NCBI RefSeq assembly: GCF_015550595.1
Contig: NZ_JADNBB010000018.1
Coordinates: forward strand, 1 to 64,000
DNA: 64,000 nt
Source of the DNA: Parabacteroides goldsteinii
GTDB lineage: Bacteria > Bacteroidota > Bacteroidia > Bacteroidales > Tannerellaceae
Direction of reading: 5' to 3'
Below, in pieces: positions 8,249 to 17,230 of the stretch. Under the pieces are notes generated by a model, which was given only the letters and a program-made list of their open reading frames with translations, did no database searches and had not been told where the DNA came from. Numbering within the stretch: the first letter of the stretch is position 1; each line of letters starts with the position of its first letter. The position numbers and the translations under genes were made by a program.

Positions 8249-8311
8249 ATGAAGACAACTGAGGCTAAATATAGCAAAACGCCCAATGGAGATGTAAAGT
8301 CCGTTTCTTAG
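8249..8311 (+). pseudogene. Truncated ORF at a recombination junction
   Basis: ATG at 8249 preceded by AAGGAAAAT; 20 codons (MKTTEAKYSKTPNGDVKSVS) then TAG. The start signals look genuine and follow the previous gene by 18 bases, but the product is too short. Sequence character changes directly afterwards, suggesting the rest of the gene was replaced by other DNA. Confidence 0.4.
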
Positions 8312-8713
8312 AACCAAGAGCATACATGTTAATTGATCTGCCTGGTTGCATAATCTAAACTGTGTCAACGTTATTTCTTAACTAAAACGCTTCGCTCGGG
8401 GAACGCCTTAGCCGCAAGGGGCGGGAGCACCCGTCCCGACGAGCGATAAAATTACATTATCTTAAATCGCCATACCTTGTGCCAGTATGGTCTCACGTTT
8501 CTTTACTGTCTTAGGTTGGAATGAGCCATCATGTTCACTGGCGTTACATCTGTTATTTTGCCATATTGAGTTTGAACCTGTTTACTCATCTTGCCACTAC
8601 GATGGTTACTCCTCTCACGCTCTGCAAATTTAAAAATCCAACACTCATTAATAAAAATATATGTTCGGTTTTTATTTTGTGTGTACTAACAATAAAACAG
8701 CTTTCATTTACAA
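8312..8713. other. Non-coding junction with GC-rich structured segment and possible gene tail
   Basis: About 400 bases without a convincing complete gene. At 8393-8445 a GC-rich island in AT-rich DNA folds as CGCTCG (8393-8398) with CGAGCG (8440-8445), enclosing CGGG-AGCA-CCCG (8422-8433). On the minus strand 8503-8640 reads open and protein-like (AERERSNHRSGKMSKQVQTQ) down to a stop at 8503-8505, with no start. Another frame of the same strand is also open, so coding is doubtful. It looks like the decayed end of a mobile element. Confidence 0.4.
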
Positions 8714-10393
8714 CTATAATTCAATAATATCAATCGGAAGTTTTTGTAATATTAGCTTAGATTCTTCACTTATACTTTCCACATTTATAAACAAACTATT
8801 CTTAGCTCTACTCATCCCAACATAATATACTCTATCTGTTGAATTATTAGATAAATCCGGTGAACTTAGTACTTTAATATCAGCTGGTTCATTAATAATC
8901 AGCAATATATTATCATATTCCTCACCCTTAGCTTTATGTATTGTCTTATGCATTGCTTGACAATCGGAAACCTTCATGCTTAATGCCATTTCTAAATAAG
9001 AATGCGAAAGATAAAAATCTTTTATCCTTCCCTTTTTAAGTAAGGTTAGTTTTTGATTTATATTGTGTTTAACAAATTCATAGAAATCATATAGACTACC
9101 ATCTTTATATTCATTTCTGTGATTTAATAACATTCGCAAAACAGATATGGTATGCTCACGATTATTATCCAGCAGGTCTAGATGGAACCATGCTTCTTTA
9201 AAATCATTGTTAAAAGCATATTCAACAGCCTTAAGATAAATTTTAATTTCAGTAGCCCTCTGAAAATCCGAATCAAAATCCGAATCAATAAGGCCTTTTA
9301 TATTTACGTCTGCTTCAGTTTTATATTTCAAAGAATTAGCAATAATGTTCGGGAAAGCTAGCGAATGGACATCATCAGTACAACTTATTTCGATAGCTTT
9401 TTGATACGCATTAAGTTTGTCCCCTACTAAAAAAATAGGTTTTATCCCAGAAGTTGTACCAATAGGAGTTTGGACAAAGTCAGTTCGTATACAATTAAGC
9501 AAGTTTACAATCTCCGGGCTACTTCTTCTATTTCCATGGATCTCATAATCTATTTGCCCCTGAACAGTAAAGGAGTCAAAGTTTGCAACTGAAGCTCCAA
9601 TGAAATCATATATTGTTTGTGCTTTATCACCAACGACACCTATTTTTACACCATATTGAGCTAATGATTTAATGAAATCCATGATAGTAGGTATAGTATC
9701 CTGAAATTCGTCTACAAAAAAATATGGGTACCTTGCTGCTAATATTCTATATATATATGGATGCTGCTTTAAGATTTCTATTGCTAGATATAGTACATCA
9801 TCATATGATAAAATGCCTTTTCCCCATTTCAACTCAACAAATTTATCATAAGCAAGCTGGGGTACAGAATATTTAGTTTCATGTCCATACTTATCTTCGT
9901 TTTTTATTAGATATCTTGGTGTAAACTTGATTGTATTTCCTGCTCTAGAACGCCACGTGCATTTTATTAAACCTTTAACGAGTGAATTTGGATTTACCCA
10001 CAAAGCCTTTATATCTCCTATTATTATATTTGCGAAAGCTTTTGTTTGAAATGGTTCTGAAGGAGAAACCCTTAAATTATTTATATCAATACCCCATTTT
10101 TCCGCATCTATATAAAGGAAAGGTTTTACAACTTGATTATATAGAAAACTGTGTATCGTACAAACGTCGACTAGAGAGTTGTCGTTTGGTATTCTTTCTA
10201 AAATAGTTTCTACACCAACATTTGTATACGATATACATGCTATCTTTCTTGATATTCCCAAAGATCTTCCATGAGCAAGAACGTTCTTTATATGAAGGGA
10301 AAGCCAATGAGTTTTCCCAGCCCCAGGACCTGCAGAAACTTTAAATGAAGATTCCGTTGGAATTAAAGTATCCGAATTTATTGTAATAGCCAT
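8714..10393 (-). CDS. gajB: UvrD/Rep-type superfamily 1 helicase, GajB-like (Gabija defence)
   Basis: A 559-residue SF1 helicase. Motifs in order: Walker A SAGPGAGKT (residues 20-28), motif Ia region ISYTN, Walker B VDEFQDT (227-233), GDKAQTIYDFIGA (motif III), NRRSSPEIV (motif IV), TIHKAKGEEYDNI (motif V) and VYYVGMSRAKN (motif VI). In Gabija, GajB senses DNA ends or nucleotide depletion and supports GajA nuclease in blocking phage. It overlaps the 3' end of the OLD-family gene by 16 bases, so translation is probably coupled. Somewhat longer than the described GajB of about 500 residues. A housekeeping helicase is less likely given this partner. Confidence 0.82.
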   Translation of the reverse strand: MAITINSDTLIPTESSFKVSAGPGAGKTHWLSLHIKNVLAHGRSLGISRKIACISYTNVGVETILERIPNDNSLVDVCTIHSFLYNQVVKPFLYIDAEKWGIDINNLRVSPSEPFQTKAFANIIIGDIKALWVNPNSLVKGLIKCTWRSRAGNTIKFTPRYLIKNEDKYGHETKYSVPQLAYDKFVELKWGKGILSYDDVLYLAIEILKQHPYIYRILAARYPYFFVDEFQDTIPTIMDFIKSLAQYGVKIGVVGDKAQTIYDFIGASVANFDSFTVQGQIDYEIHGNRRSSPEIVNLLNCIRTDFVQTPIGTTSGIKPIFLVGDKLNAYQKAIEISCTDDVHSLAFPNIIANSLKYKTEADVNIKGLIDSDFDSDFQRATEIKIYLKAVEYAFNNDFKEAWFHLDLLDNNREHTISVLRMLLNHRNEYKDGSLYDFYEFVKHNINQKLTLLKKGRIKDFYLSHSYLEMALSMKVSDCQAMHKTIHKAKGEEYDNILLIINEPADIKVLSSPDLSNNSTDRVYYVGMSRAKNSLFINVESISEESKLILQKLPIDIIEL

Positions 10394-12399
10394 TGAAGTG
10401 CATCGATAATATATTGCGGAACTACAAATTCTTCTTTAGTTGGATCGGAATTTTCCTTATAATAATTTTCTTCTAACGCCACACTAAGTGCTAACGCATT
10501 TTCTCCTTTACTTACAGAATTCAAATAACGAGCAGCTATCAGACCTTTCATTTTTTGGTCATTATCCCAACTCGTATTCAAATCTAAGGCTTCTTTTAAA
10601 GCAGTATTCTTTTTAGAGTCTCTTAGTCGTTCCTTCATTTGTTCTAATGTCGACAGATCCATCAGGTCTTTTAATTCATCAGCATTATTCATTTCTGCGA
10701 CCACTATTAATTTACATCTCGAATTTGCAAATGCCATATCATATTCTAAAGTTTTTCCAATCGAAATATCTTGACGAAAATATCTTATCGTTGGATGTGA
10801 TGAATATTTTTGCAATTCTGCTTCTGCATTACATGAATACTTAATATTCGGATAGATTCCATATTCAAATGGATAACATGCTTCGCCTTCACAGCATGGA
10901 TCTGTATCTGTTATGCATGCGACTTTTTTACTAATGTTATAGCCGTTATTATCAAACATTTTGAGAAAATGATGAAAATAACGACCTCCCATATTTACTA
11001 TTAGTACATGATCTTTTACTAAATCATACCCAAGGTATTTTGCAAACGTAGGTATTAACAACTTTTCCGCTATACCTTCAACAAATATAAGCTTTTCAGC
11101 AAAAAACATATCTGAACGTGTTGCATCTAGAAATCTCTGAACATATGCTTTTGAAGCAATATCATCATCTGAATTACTGTATTTAGTCCGAGGGTATCCT
11201 ATTCCATGAGAACCATATCCCTCATAATTTAAAGAAATCAAGCAGTCCAATGAGACTGCTGACACAATCTCTGGTGAATGAGTTGTAACAATTATTTGAT
11301 TAACATTATGTTTGGATCTATTACTGTTTAGGAAATTCAAAAATTGATATTGCATAGCTGGATGCAAGTGAGCTTCAGGTTCTTCTATTGCTAAAAGTGA
11401 ATATAATTTGGCTTGTCTCTTCATATAATTTCCGTCAGCAGAAGCCTGCATTTTTGCAAGTAATAACGACATATAAATTAGATTGTTATAACCTAAGCCA
11501 TTATTAGCAGCTGGTATTTCTACCCCTGTTTCATGCCTTATAATAAGTTTCAATACTGCCAATAGTTCCGATTCTGATAAAATTCCCTGAAAATCCGGCT
11601 CTACATTTCCAAAAGAAGCTCCAGTATCATTAGCATAATCAAGCAAGATTTTTTTTCCACTTTCAAGCCTATCTAATAAGAATTTCATAAGTGGTTTTGC
11701 TTGCTCTTTAAAAGCTTTTTGATTGCTTCGTAATTCTTCTTTAATTTGGTCCTCCTCCTTATCTTTGGACATTTTTATATCATAATCAATAAAAAAATTA
11801 AGGACATCACGCAACATTGGATTATATCCCATAAACATATTACGGCCTACATCACGCAAAGCATCAAGGAATTGGAAATCACATTTTTCAAATAGTTTAT
11901 TCAAGTTTTCTTTAGAGGCAGCACGATTACCACCCCACCTAAATGAGTCGTAAAAGCGAGAATATTCATTTCTAATTACATTCCATATTTCTTGATGGTT
12001 TTCTAGAGATTTGACATCTTGTATGTAATTTTCCTCTTGTTCTGAAGAAAGGGAAAATTGAAAATTTATTAATGCCTGATATGGTTTATTAAATTTCACG
12101 ATACAGCCACCCAAAAGACCAATTTCTTCGGACGTATCAGGCTCTTCTTCTGATTGTGATACTACTAATGAGATTTTTATTATTGGTGAATGTGCTTTCA
12201 ATATAGTAACATCAGTTTCACAAAACATGTCATCAATAGTGATATGATAAGTATTATTAAGAGCTAAAGAAATAGCTTTCAGTAAATTGCTTTTTCCTGA
12301 GTTATTAGCACCAATTATCATATTAATACCATCATGAAATGGTATTTCCGCATTTTTATAACTTCTATATCCTTGTATCAAAATTTTTGAGATAAACAT
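10378..12399 (-). CDS. gajA: OLD-family ATPase-TOPRIM nuclease, GajA-like (Gabija defence)
   Basis: A 673-residue protein with an ABC-type ATPase domain and a TOPRIM domain. Walker A is GANNSGKS (30-37), Walker B LLAIEEPEAHLHP (336-348), and the H-loop is TTHSPE (about 373-378). TOPRIM residues follow: FVEGIAE (E442) and ITDTDP (DTD 498-500). GajA is a nucleotide-regulated DNA nickase of the Gabija anti-phage system. About 95 residues longer than the best-known GajA, mainly in the C-terminal part, so it is a divergent member or a related OLD-helicase pair. First gene of the two-gene unit; 88 bases separate it from rloB. Confidence 0.85.
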   Translation of the reverse strand: MFISKILIQGYRSYKNAEIPFHDGINMIIGANNSGKSNLLKAISLALNNTYHITIDDMFCETDVTILKAHSPIIKISLVVSQSEEEPDTSEEIGLLGGCIVKFNKPYQALINFQFSLSSEQEENYIQDVKSLENHQEIWNVIRNEYSRFYDSFRWGGNRAASKENLNKLFEKCDFQFLDALRDVGRNMFMGYNPMLRDVLNFFIDYDIKMSKDKEEDQIKEELRSNQKAFKEQAKPLMKFLLDRLESGKKILLDYANDTGASFGNVEPDFQGILSESELLAVLKLIIRHETGVEIPAANNGLGYNNLIYMSLLLAKMQASADGNYMKRQAKLYSLLAIEEPEAHLHPAMQYQFLNFLNSNRSKHNVNQIIVTTHSPEIVSAVSLDCLISLNYEGYGSHGIGYPRTKYSNSDDDIASKAYVQRFLDATRSDMFFAEKLIFVEGIAEKLLIPTFAKYLGYDLVKDHVLIVNMGGRYFHHFLKMFDNNGYNISKKVACITDTDPCCEGEACYPFEYGIYPNIKYSCNAEAELQKYSSHPTIRYFRQDISIGKTLEYDMAFANSRCKLIVVAEMNNADELKDLMDLSTLEQMKERLRDSKKNTALKEALDLNTSWDNDQKMKGLIAARYLNSVSKGENALALSVALEENYYKENSDPTKEEFVVPQYIIDALQWLLQ

Positions 12400-12487
12400 C
12401 TTGGCATTTTTAGTATGTTGTTATTCGTTAAATGATAAAAATTATTAAGAAACCAATTATGACCTATGTAAACCGATGGAACAAATT

Positions 12488-13093
12488 TTACATATTCTTT
12501 AATTCATGGATTAATAGGCTTAATTCGGAATAAGAATGGTCTCGCATTCCTGCATTCTTTTCCTTCATTGACTGCTCAGCATTCGCAATAGCATTATCAA
12601 GACTTCCACCATGCTTTTCAAAGTAAGCATGAAGACCTTTACACTTAACGAAAAAGTCTATAGTCTTACGATAATCGCAAAATTGATTCAAATCTTTCAA
12701 AAGAGAATCCTGATCAGAGTACATACGAGACGTGTACTTGAAATAATAAAGGAAGAAAAGTTCTGTGCAACGATGGGTCTCAAAGAACTTGACCTGACAA
12801 TTAATACCTTTCTTTGGCTTTACAATAGGGTTCTCGTATTTCTTCTTCAATCGAACATATTGAGTACGCTCAGGTTCTTCATCTTTTGTGTCCATATCAA
12901 TCACACAGAATATGTAATCATATCCCATAGAGATTCCATCTGCTATTTTCAGCTCCAGTTCTTTTATACTCGTGTGTTTCGGATAATCCGGTTTAATTGT
13001 TAAACCCTTAAACACATCATTAAGAGACTTGAAGTAGAAAAATTCCGTTGGACCTTCACCCAAAATCAATGTTGTCTTATGCAACCTACCCAT
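12488..13093 (-). CDS. rloB: RloB-domain protein (AbiL/RloAB defence)
   Basis: A 201-residue RloB-like protein with a TOPRIM-type pattern: LILGEGPTEFFYF near the N-terminus and YIFCVIDMDTKDE (acidic pair) around residue 65-75, consistent with metal-dependent phosphoryl chemistry. The start at 13093 is preferred over one six codons earlier because GGAGG lies six bases before it. It begins one base after the rloA stop, so the two are coupled. RloA-RloB pairs occur in restriction-modification loci and as AbiL-type abortive-infection systems. Confidence 0.82.
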   Translation of the reverse strand: MGRLHKTTLILGEGPTEFFYFKSLNDVFKGLTIKPDYPKHTSIKELELKIADGISMGYDYIFCVIDMDTKDEEPERTQYVRLKKKYENPIVKPKKGINCQVKFFETHRCTELFFLYYFKYTSRMYSDQDSLLKDLNQFCDYRKTIDFFVKCKGLHAYFEKHGGSLDNAIANAEQSMKEKNAGMRDHSYSELSLLIHELKNM

Positions 13094-13094
13094 A

Positions 13095-14381
13095 TTAATC
13101 CTCCATATCAATAAAAATGCTACCTAGTTCAGGTTTAGCACCAAGTCTTCCAATGCGATAGGAATTATACAGAGAAAGATTCTTATGAAGTCCAAACGAA
13201 TCTCCACGAGCATATTCGGACGAAGCTGTTTCTTTGTTTTTTTCAACGAACCATACCACGCCACGGTTTTCATTGATAAGATCCTGAGAAAGCAATGCTG
13301 TCTCTTGACTGGTAATAATAAGTTGTGACTTGTCAGAATTGAAGAGAAATACATTCAGATAATAGAACAACAAATCATAATGAAGGTCTTCACCAAGTTC
13401 GTCCAAATAGTAGACATGAGAACCGGTAACCATATCATACAAGGTATTAAGAATACGGACATACTTCATTGTCCCTTTAGACTGAAGCCTTAGTGGAATT
13501 TCAAAAGTTCCATTCTTTGAATGATTCAAAAAAGTAATAGACTCAACAGTTGTCTTTAATAGAGCCTCTTTCATGTTATCAGGTATGTTCTCCTGCTTGA
13601 TTCGCTCTCTGAACTCTTGAGAAACAGTTCGGTCTTCAATCGTAGGCTTATATTCAACAATGTTCAAGTCTGCTTTACAAAGCATCTGATTAAAGAATTT
13701 GCGTTTCTTGTTGTCAGCATAAGCTTCGTTCAAAATATCCACAATACCTTTTTCTTTTTCCCCATCTCCATCAACATCATGACAATTGGACATAATCCAA
13801 TTGCTTAATATATTAAAAGGCTCTATATCTTCCTTAAAAGCCGCTTTATTACAAACGGAAAGTACGCTATGATTATTGAGCGTATTCTCCCTTATACTAT
13901 CTTGTGTTTTGATTTGTAGTTTAAGGCTCGGACCAAATTTAATATCAGCCTGAACCTTGTCTTCTACAAAAGTACGTTCATAGAACAATGACTTGGCTTT
14001 CTTGGGATAATAATTCAGAATTTCTTTGAGTATATAGTTCCCATTGAAAGTTACATCATAATCATATCTTATACCTTCAGCAAAAAATGAAACATGCATT
14101 TCTGTTGGCTTATCCGATGTCAAAGCAAAAGGAATGTACCCTAATATTTTTTTTGTGGCATTTGACTTAGGCATAACCATTAAACGAAATACTTCATTCA
14201 TGGCAATGAGCATATTTGATTTTCCTGAAGCATTAGAGCCATACAGGATAGCCAATTTGTATAAGAATACGTCTTCTGCAACTTCAGAAACAAGTTCAGA
14301 AGCAGGTCCTTTAGCAACAAAACTCAGTTCTTGTTTGTCGCCTATTGACAGGTAGTTCTTAACCCAAAAATCTCTAATCAT
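13095..14381 (-). CDS. rloA: RloA/AbiLi-type AAA ATPase
   Basis: A 428-residue ATPase of the AAA_15/AAA_21 type: FWVKNYLSIGDKQELSF at the N-terminus, Walker A LYGSNASGKSNML (48-55 core), LQSKGTMKYVRILNTL as ABC-like signature, Walker B VYYLDELGEDLH, then a TSQETALLS switch region. Together with RloB it forms a two-gene defence unit in which the ATPase is thought to gate the effector. A -7 box (TACCTTTG) lies 39 bases upstream. No restriction-modification genes are present here, unlike the original Rlo loci. Confidence 0.85.
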   Translation of the reverse strand: MIRDFWVKNYLSIGDKQELSFVAKGPASELVSEVAEDVFLYKLAILYGSNASGKSNMLIAMNEVFRLMVMPKSNATKKILGYIPFALTSDKPTEMHVSFFAEGIRYDYDVTFNGNYILKEILNYYPKKAKSLFYERTFVEDKVQADIKFGPSLKLQIKTQDSIRENTLNNHSVLSVCNKAAFKEDIEPFNILSNWIMSNCHDVDGDGEKEKGIVDILNEAYADNKKRKFFNQMLCKADLNIVEYKPTIEDRTVSQEFRERIKQENIPDNMKEALLKTTVESITFLNHSKNGTFEIPLRLQSKGTMKYVRILNTLYDMVTGSHVYYLDELGEDLHYDLLFYYLNVFLFNSDKSQLIITSQETALLSQDLINENRGVVWFVEKNKETASSEYARGDSFGLHKNLSLYNSYRIGRLGAKPELGSIFIDMED

Positions 14382-14419
14382 ATTGATGTCATATTTAAGA
14401 TGGTAATTTCTCTATGCTG

Positions 14420-14427
14420 CAAAGGTA
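14420..14427 (-). promoter_or_regulatory. -7 box for the rloA-rloB unit
   Basis: On the minus strand this reads TACCTTTG, a full match to TAnnTTTG, 39 bases before the rloA ATG. No clear -33 TTTG is visible. Confidence 0.6.
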
Positions 14428-14707
14428 CATAATTTATTTAGAATAAAAGAAGAATATCTGTTATTATGGTAATATTTCTCCGTTTTTAAGTGATTTATAT
14501 CAATTTTCAGATAAATATTATGCTATATTCGTAATAACACTACATATAACTATTAATCTTACTGGCATTATTCGGTTCACTGAAACACTTTACAAAGTAT
14601 GTTCGCATAATTAAATGGTCATAGACTTCAACCAATAAAAGAGGTATTTAGCTCAATATATAACATGCTATATTTTTGTTAAATATAGAACTAAAGTATT
14701 ATATATA

Positions 14708-14753
14708 TGTACAAAGATACTACAATCAGAAATCTTTGTAGTACCTATGTACA
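14708..14753. promoter_or_regulatory. 46-bp nested palindrome upstream of the AbiE remnant
   Basis: TGTACA (14708-14713 and 14748-14753) and TACTACAA / TTGTAGTA (14718-14725 and 14736-14743) share the same centre, 14730.5. TATCTTTG on the minus strand lies at 14712-14719. AbiEi antitoxins are known to repress their operon by binding inverted repeats, so this is the probable operator of the AbiE pair. Confidence 0.55.
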
Positions 14754-14771
14754 GTGTAATAAAATCAATAC

Positions 14772-15336
14772 ATGAAAAAGGATTCACATAACAACCAATT
14801 TCTAACTTCAACAGAAGCAAGGCCGTGGAGCATATTACAAGATGCTTGACGAAGCTCGTGAAGGTAACATGGTGTGTATACGTCGTGGTGTATATGCCAA
14901 AGCTGATCAATTGGCAGATGCAATGATAGACCTAAACCTTGTAGTTCCAAACGGAACACTTTGTTACTTTTCTGCATGGAACGTTCATGAATTGACGACA
15001 TCTCTACCTCAATCCTATCATGTAGCTGTCAAAAGGGGGCGAAAAATAGTTCTGCCCACTTATCCATTAATCGAGCTTCATCATATAACAGATGGCCTGT
15101 TTGAAATTGGATTGGAAGAAAGACTGGTATCAAACTATAAGATTAGAATTTACGATGTTGAACGTTGCGTTTGCGATGCAGTAAAATATCGCAATAAAAT
15201 CGGACAAGATGTATGTGTTGAAATCGTCAAGAATTATCTATCTCGCCCGACAAGAGATATATCAAAACTGATGGACTATGCAAATAAACTAAGAGTCCTA
15301 TCAATCATTAAAAAATATTTGGAAATACAACTATGA
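14772..15336 (+). pseudogene. AbiEi-family type IV antitoxin, frameshifted near the N-terminus
   Basis: The open frame from 14842 (164 residues) starts abruptly inside the winged-helix domain (MLDEAREGNMVCIRRGVYAK). The missing N-terminus is in another frame: ATG at 14772 gives MKKDSHNNQFLTSTEAR, and joining it near 14815-14825 would restore GRGAYYKMLDEA. A one-base loss there is the simplest explanation. The rest matches AbiEi: a wing RRGVYA and the C-terminal SYHVAVKRGRK, IYDVERCVCDAVKYRNKIG. A shortened protein starting at 14842 could still be made. Antitoxins of this family neutralise AbiEii nucleotidyltransferases and repress the operon. Confidence 0.7.
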
Positions 15337-15406
15337 GTAAAATTGTAAAAAACATATATAGAAAGTCAGACCATCAAGATGATTTACTCGCTAGAAATCT
15401 GCATTG
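15332..15406 (+). pseudogene. Stub of the AbiEii toxin gene
   Basis: ATG at 15332 overlaps the antitoxin stop by ATGA, the classic layout of abiEi-abiEii. Only 24 codons (MSKIVKNIYRKSDHQDD, then LLARNLH) precede TGA, against about 300 in a working toxin. The gene has lost nearly all of its coding sequence, so the system cannot be active as toxin-antitoxin. Confidence 0.55.
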
Positions 15407-15505
15407 ACTAGATGACCAAACTATATTAAACATCAATCAATATTTCAACCAAGAAAAAAAGATTCAGCAAAATTACGGTCTCCAGCATAAACAAATTAAG
15501 TTTAT

Positions 15506-15554
15506 AAGTTTAAGTTTACATCATGATATATACATGAATATTAAACTTAAACCT
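15506..15554. repeat. Inverted-repeat unit A (13-bp arms, 23-base loop)
   Basis: AAGTTTAAGTTTA (15506-15518) faces TAAACTTAAACCT (15542-15554); one mismatch. Unit B at 15600-15648 has identical arms and arm spacing but an unrelated loop. Confidence 0.7.
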
Positions 15555-15599
15555 AACCCTGCATTCATTTCATCAGTCTTGATATTTTTATCTGAGTAC

Positions 15600-15648
15600 A
15601 AGTTTAAGTTTACCTTATATGTATATAAGAAGAAATAAACTTAAACCT
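15600..15648. repeat. Inverted-repeat unit B (same arms as unit A)
   Basis: AAGTTTAAGTTTA (15600-15612) faces TAAACTTAAACCT (15636-15648). Offset between arms is 36 bases in both units and the two units are 94 bases apart. Arms conserved while loops differ suggests protein binding or processing at the arms. Confidence 0.7.
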
Positions 15649-16120
15649 AAACTCGAAGAGTTATTCAGCACCATCCAATAATACGCTATCCTGGGATATA
15701 TTTAAATTCACATAAAACATTCACTTCACTTTCCACGGAAGAATGTACTGAATATATTTCTAAAAATTTCAGCGTATGTTATTCTCAATCACAAATTCTT
15801 TTTCTCTTGGTTGAAAAAATTCTTCCACCATTACCACCATTTAAAAGTCGTAAGATGTGATTTTAGTCAATTTGCGAACTTGTATCAATAAAAACAAGTA
15901 TCTTTGAACTATATTTGAGTTGAACTCCAAAACCATCGTTCAAATTCGAGATAAGAGGCGGTTTATTCCTAAATATATTGGGAGAGATAACCAATCGGAA
16001 TTCACGAATGTTTGACATTGAAACGAGCCAAACCAATTAGTAGTATTTAAGGTTATTTTTAAGGAAAGTCGTATACAAATAACGTTAATAACGTTAAAGT
16101 TAAAGGCTGATTAAGAAAAT
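15649..16120. other. Non-coding leader-like region with candidate promoter
   Basis: No gene found. TATCTTTG at 15899-15906 is a full -7 match, preceded by ACTTGT / ACAAGT inverted arms (15878-15883, 15894-15899) and a TTTG at 15871. Two copies of the palindromic octamer TAACGTTA lie at 16080-16087 and 16089-16096 just before the small ORF at 16121. A transcript from 15915 would have an untranslated leader of about 200 bases. Confidence 0.4.
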
Positions 16121-16222
16121 ATGGAAACAAAAAATACAGACCGCAACAAATTGAGTATCAGTATATTAGCAGTGATTTTTACTTTGGCTCAAATTTCATT
16201 CCTATTATATGTAACTAATTGA
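16121..16222 (+). CDS. Possible 33-residue single-span membrane peptide
   Basis: ATG at 16121, polar start (METKNTDRNK) then one hydrophobic helix (SILAVIFTLAQISFLLYV) and TGA at 16220. An A-rich region (TTAAGAAAAT) precedes it. Length, charge layout and membrane segment resemble small toxic or regulatory peptides, but the ORF could also be chance. Confidence 0.35.
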   Translation: METKNTDRNKLSISILAVIFTLAQISFLLYVTN

Positions 16223-16395
16223 CTAGCTGATTTCTGCAACTTTCTGTATCGGCAAATAGTTTTGAAAAATGAACATAATCTAACTAACAGAGAATAAAAA
16301 AACAACATTTAGACTAATCATCAGTAATGATGTTTGCAGCGAAAATAAAAGATTAATATCACACTAGTTATTCAAATTATAAATTCTATTCAAAA

Positions 16396-17103
16396 ATGAA
16401 CGCAACGTTTTATAAAATAGAAGAGATCTTCAAGATGCATGAAGCCAAAAACACAATATTAAAAAAGGTTATGTGGAGAATATATCTATATATGGGACTA
16501 ACAGTCCTTCTCGAATTTGTCATAATGTATTTATTATGGATATGCAATAACGAACAAGCTATTATTATTATAGTATTAGTACCATTCATATTCTTAACCT
16601 CTCTTTTTTTATGCGATATCAATAGATATGCAAAAAAGGAATTGAGACTAAAAGGAATAACAGTCAATGATGGTTTTTTTAAACTCTGGCCAAGTAATGA
16701 ATATAGAGAGAAGAAAGAAAAAGATATTTTTAAGGAGATAGAGAAGCTGTTTCCCACTAAGAAGAAATTAAAAAAAGAAGCCTTTCTGGATAAATATTCA
16801 AAGCTATTCAAGAAGCAATCTTCACAAAAACCACTTATTACCCTATTAAAGTCTATTGGTGGTTTATACAGCTTATTTATTATTCCTTTTTGGAGTCATT
16901 TTCTTGATATTTTCATGTATAAAGGTACTAATTGGAATAATCTGAAATTTGCCTCAGGAATTCTCATTTTAATATTATTAACGATACTATTCTATTCATC
17001 CCTAAGTCAAACGACCAAAGGCCTCCTTTTTAGAAAACAGGAAAGATGGAAATACATTTCTGAGGAATTAGAGAACTATTATCAACAGTTGAAAGATATG
17101 TAA
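16396..17103 (+). CDS. Hypothetical membrane protein, four predicted helices
   Basis: A 235-residue protein. Hydrophobic segments at about residues 31-48, 53-73, 155-172 and 183-205 are arranged as two pairs around a central basic cytoplasmic region (EKKEKDIFKEIEKLFPTKKKLKK). It has no family I recognise. Strong AT bias and isolation between the AbiE remnant and the VapE gene suggest acquired DNA. A perfect 12-bp hairpin downstream (17231-17272) may end its transcript. Layout recalls two-pair membrane effectors of defence loci, but nothing else supports that. Confidence 0.6.
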   Translation: MNATFYKIEEIFKMHEAKNTILKKVMWRIYLYMGLTVLLEFVIMYLLWICNNEQAIIIIVLVPFIFLTSLFLCDINRYAKKELRLKGITVNDGFFKLWPSNEYREKKEKDIFKEIEKLFPTKKKLKKEAFLDKYSKLFKKQSSQKPLITLLKSIGGLYSLFIIPFWSHFLDIFMYKGTNWNNLKFASGILILILLTILFYSSLSQTTKGLLFRKQERWKYISEELENYYQQLKDM

Positions 17104-17230
17104 GTATTCGGTAAATAGTAATCATAATAAACCGTAATGCGTGTTCTTCCTTCACTCCTTTCCTGCTAATCCGGATGTAAAATAAGACAAATCACCTTTC
17201 AACAATAAACAACTACAAACCAGTCAGATA

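Noticed and set aside
14772-14846. Separate 25-residue peptide gene before the AbiEi frame
   Set aside because: Its sequence is the missing antitoxin N-terminus, so a frameshifted single gene explains both frames better.
15506-15648. CRISPR array
   Set aside because: Only two units, with inverted rather than direct repeats and no cas genes in the window.
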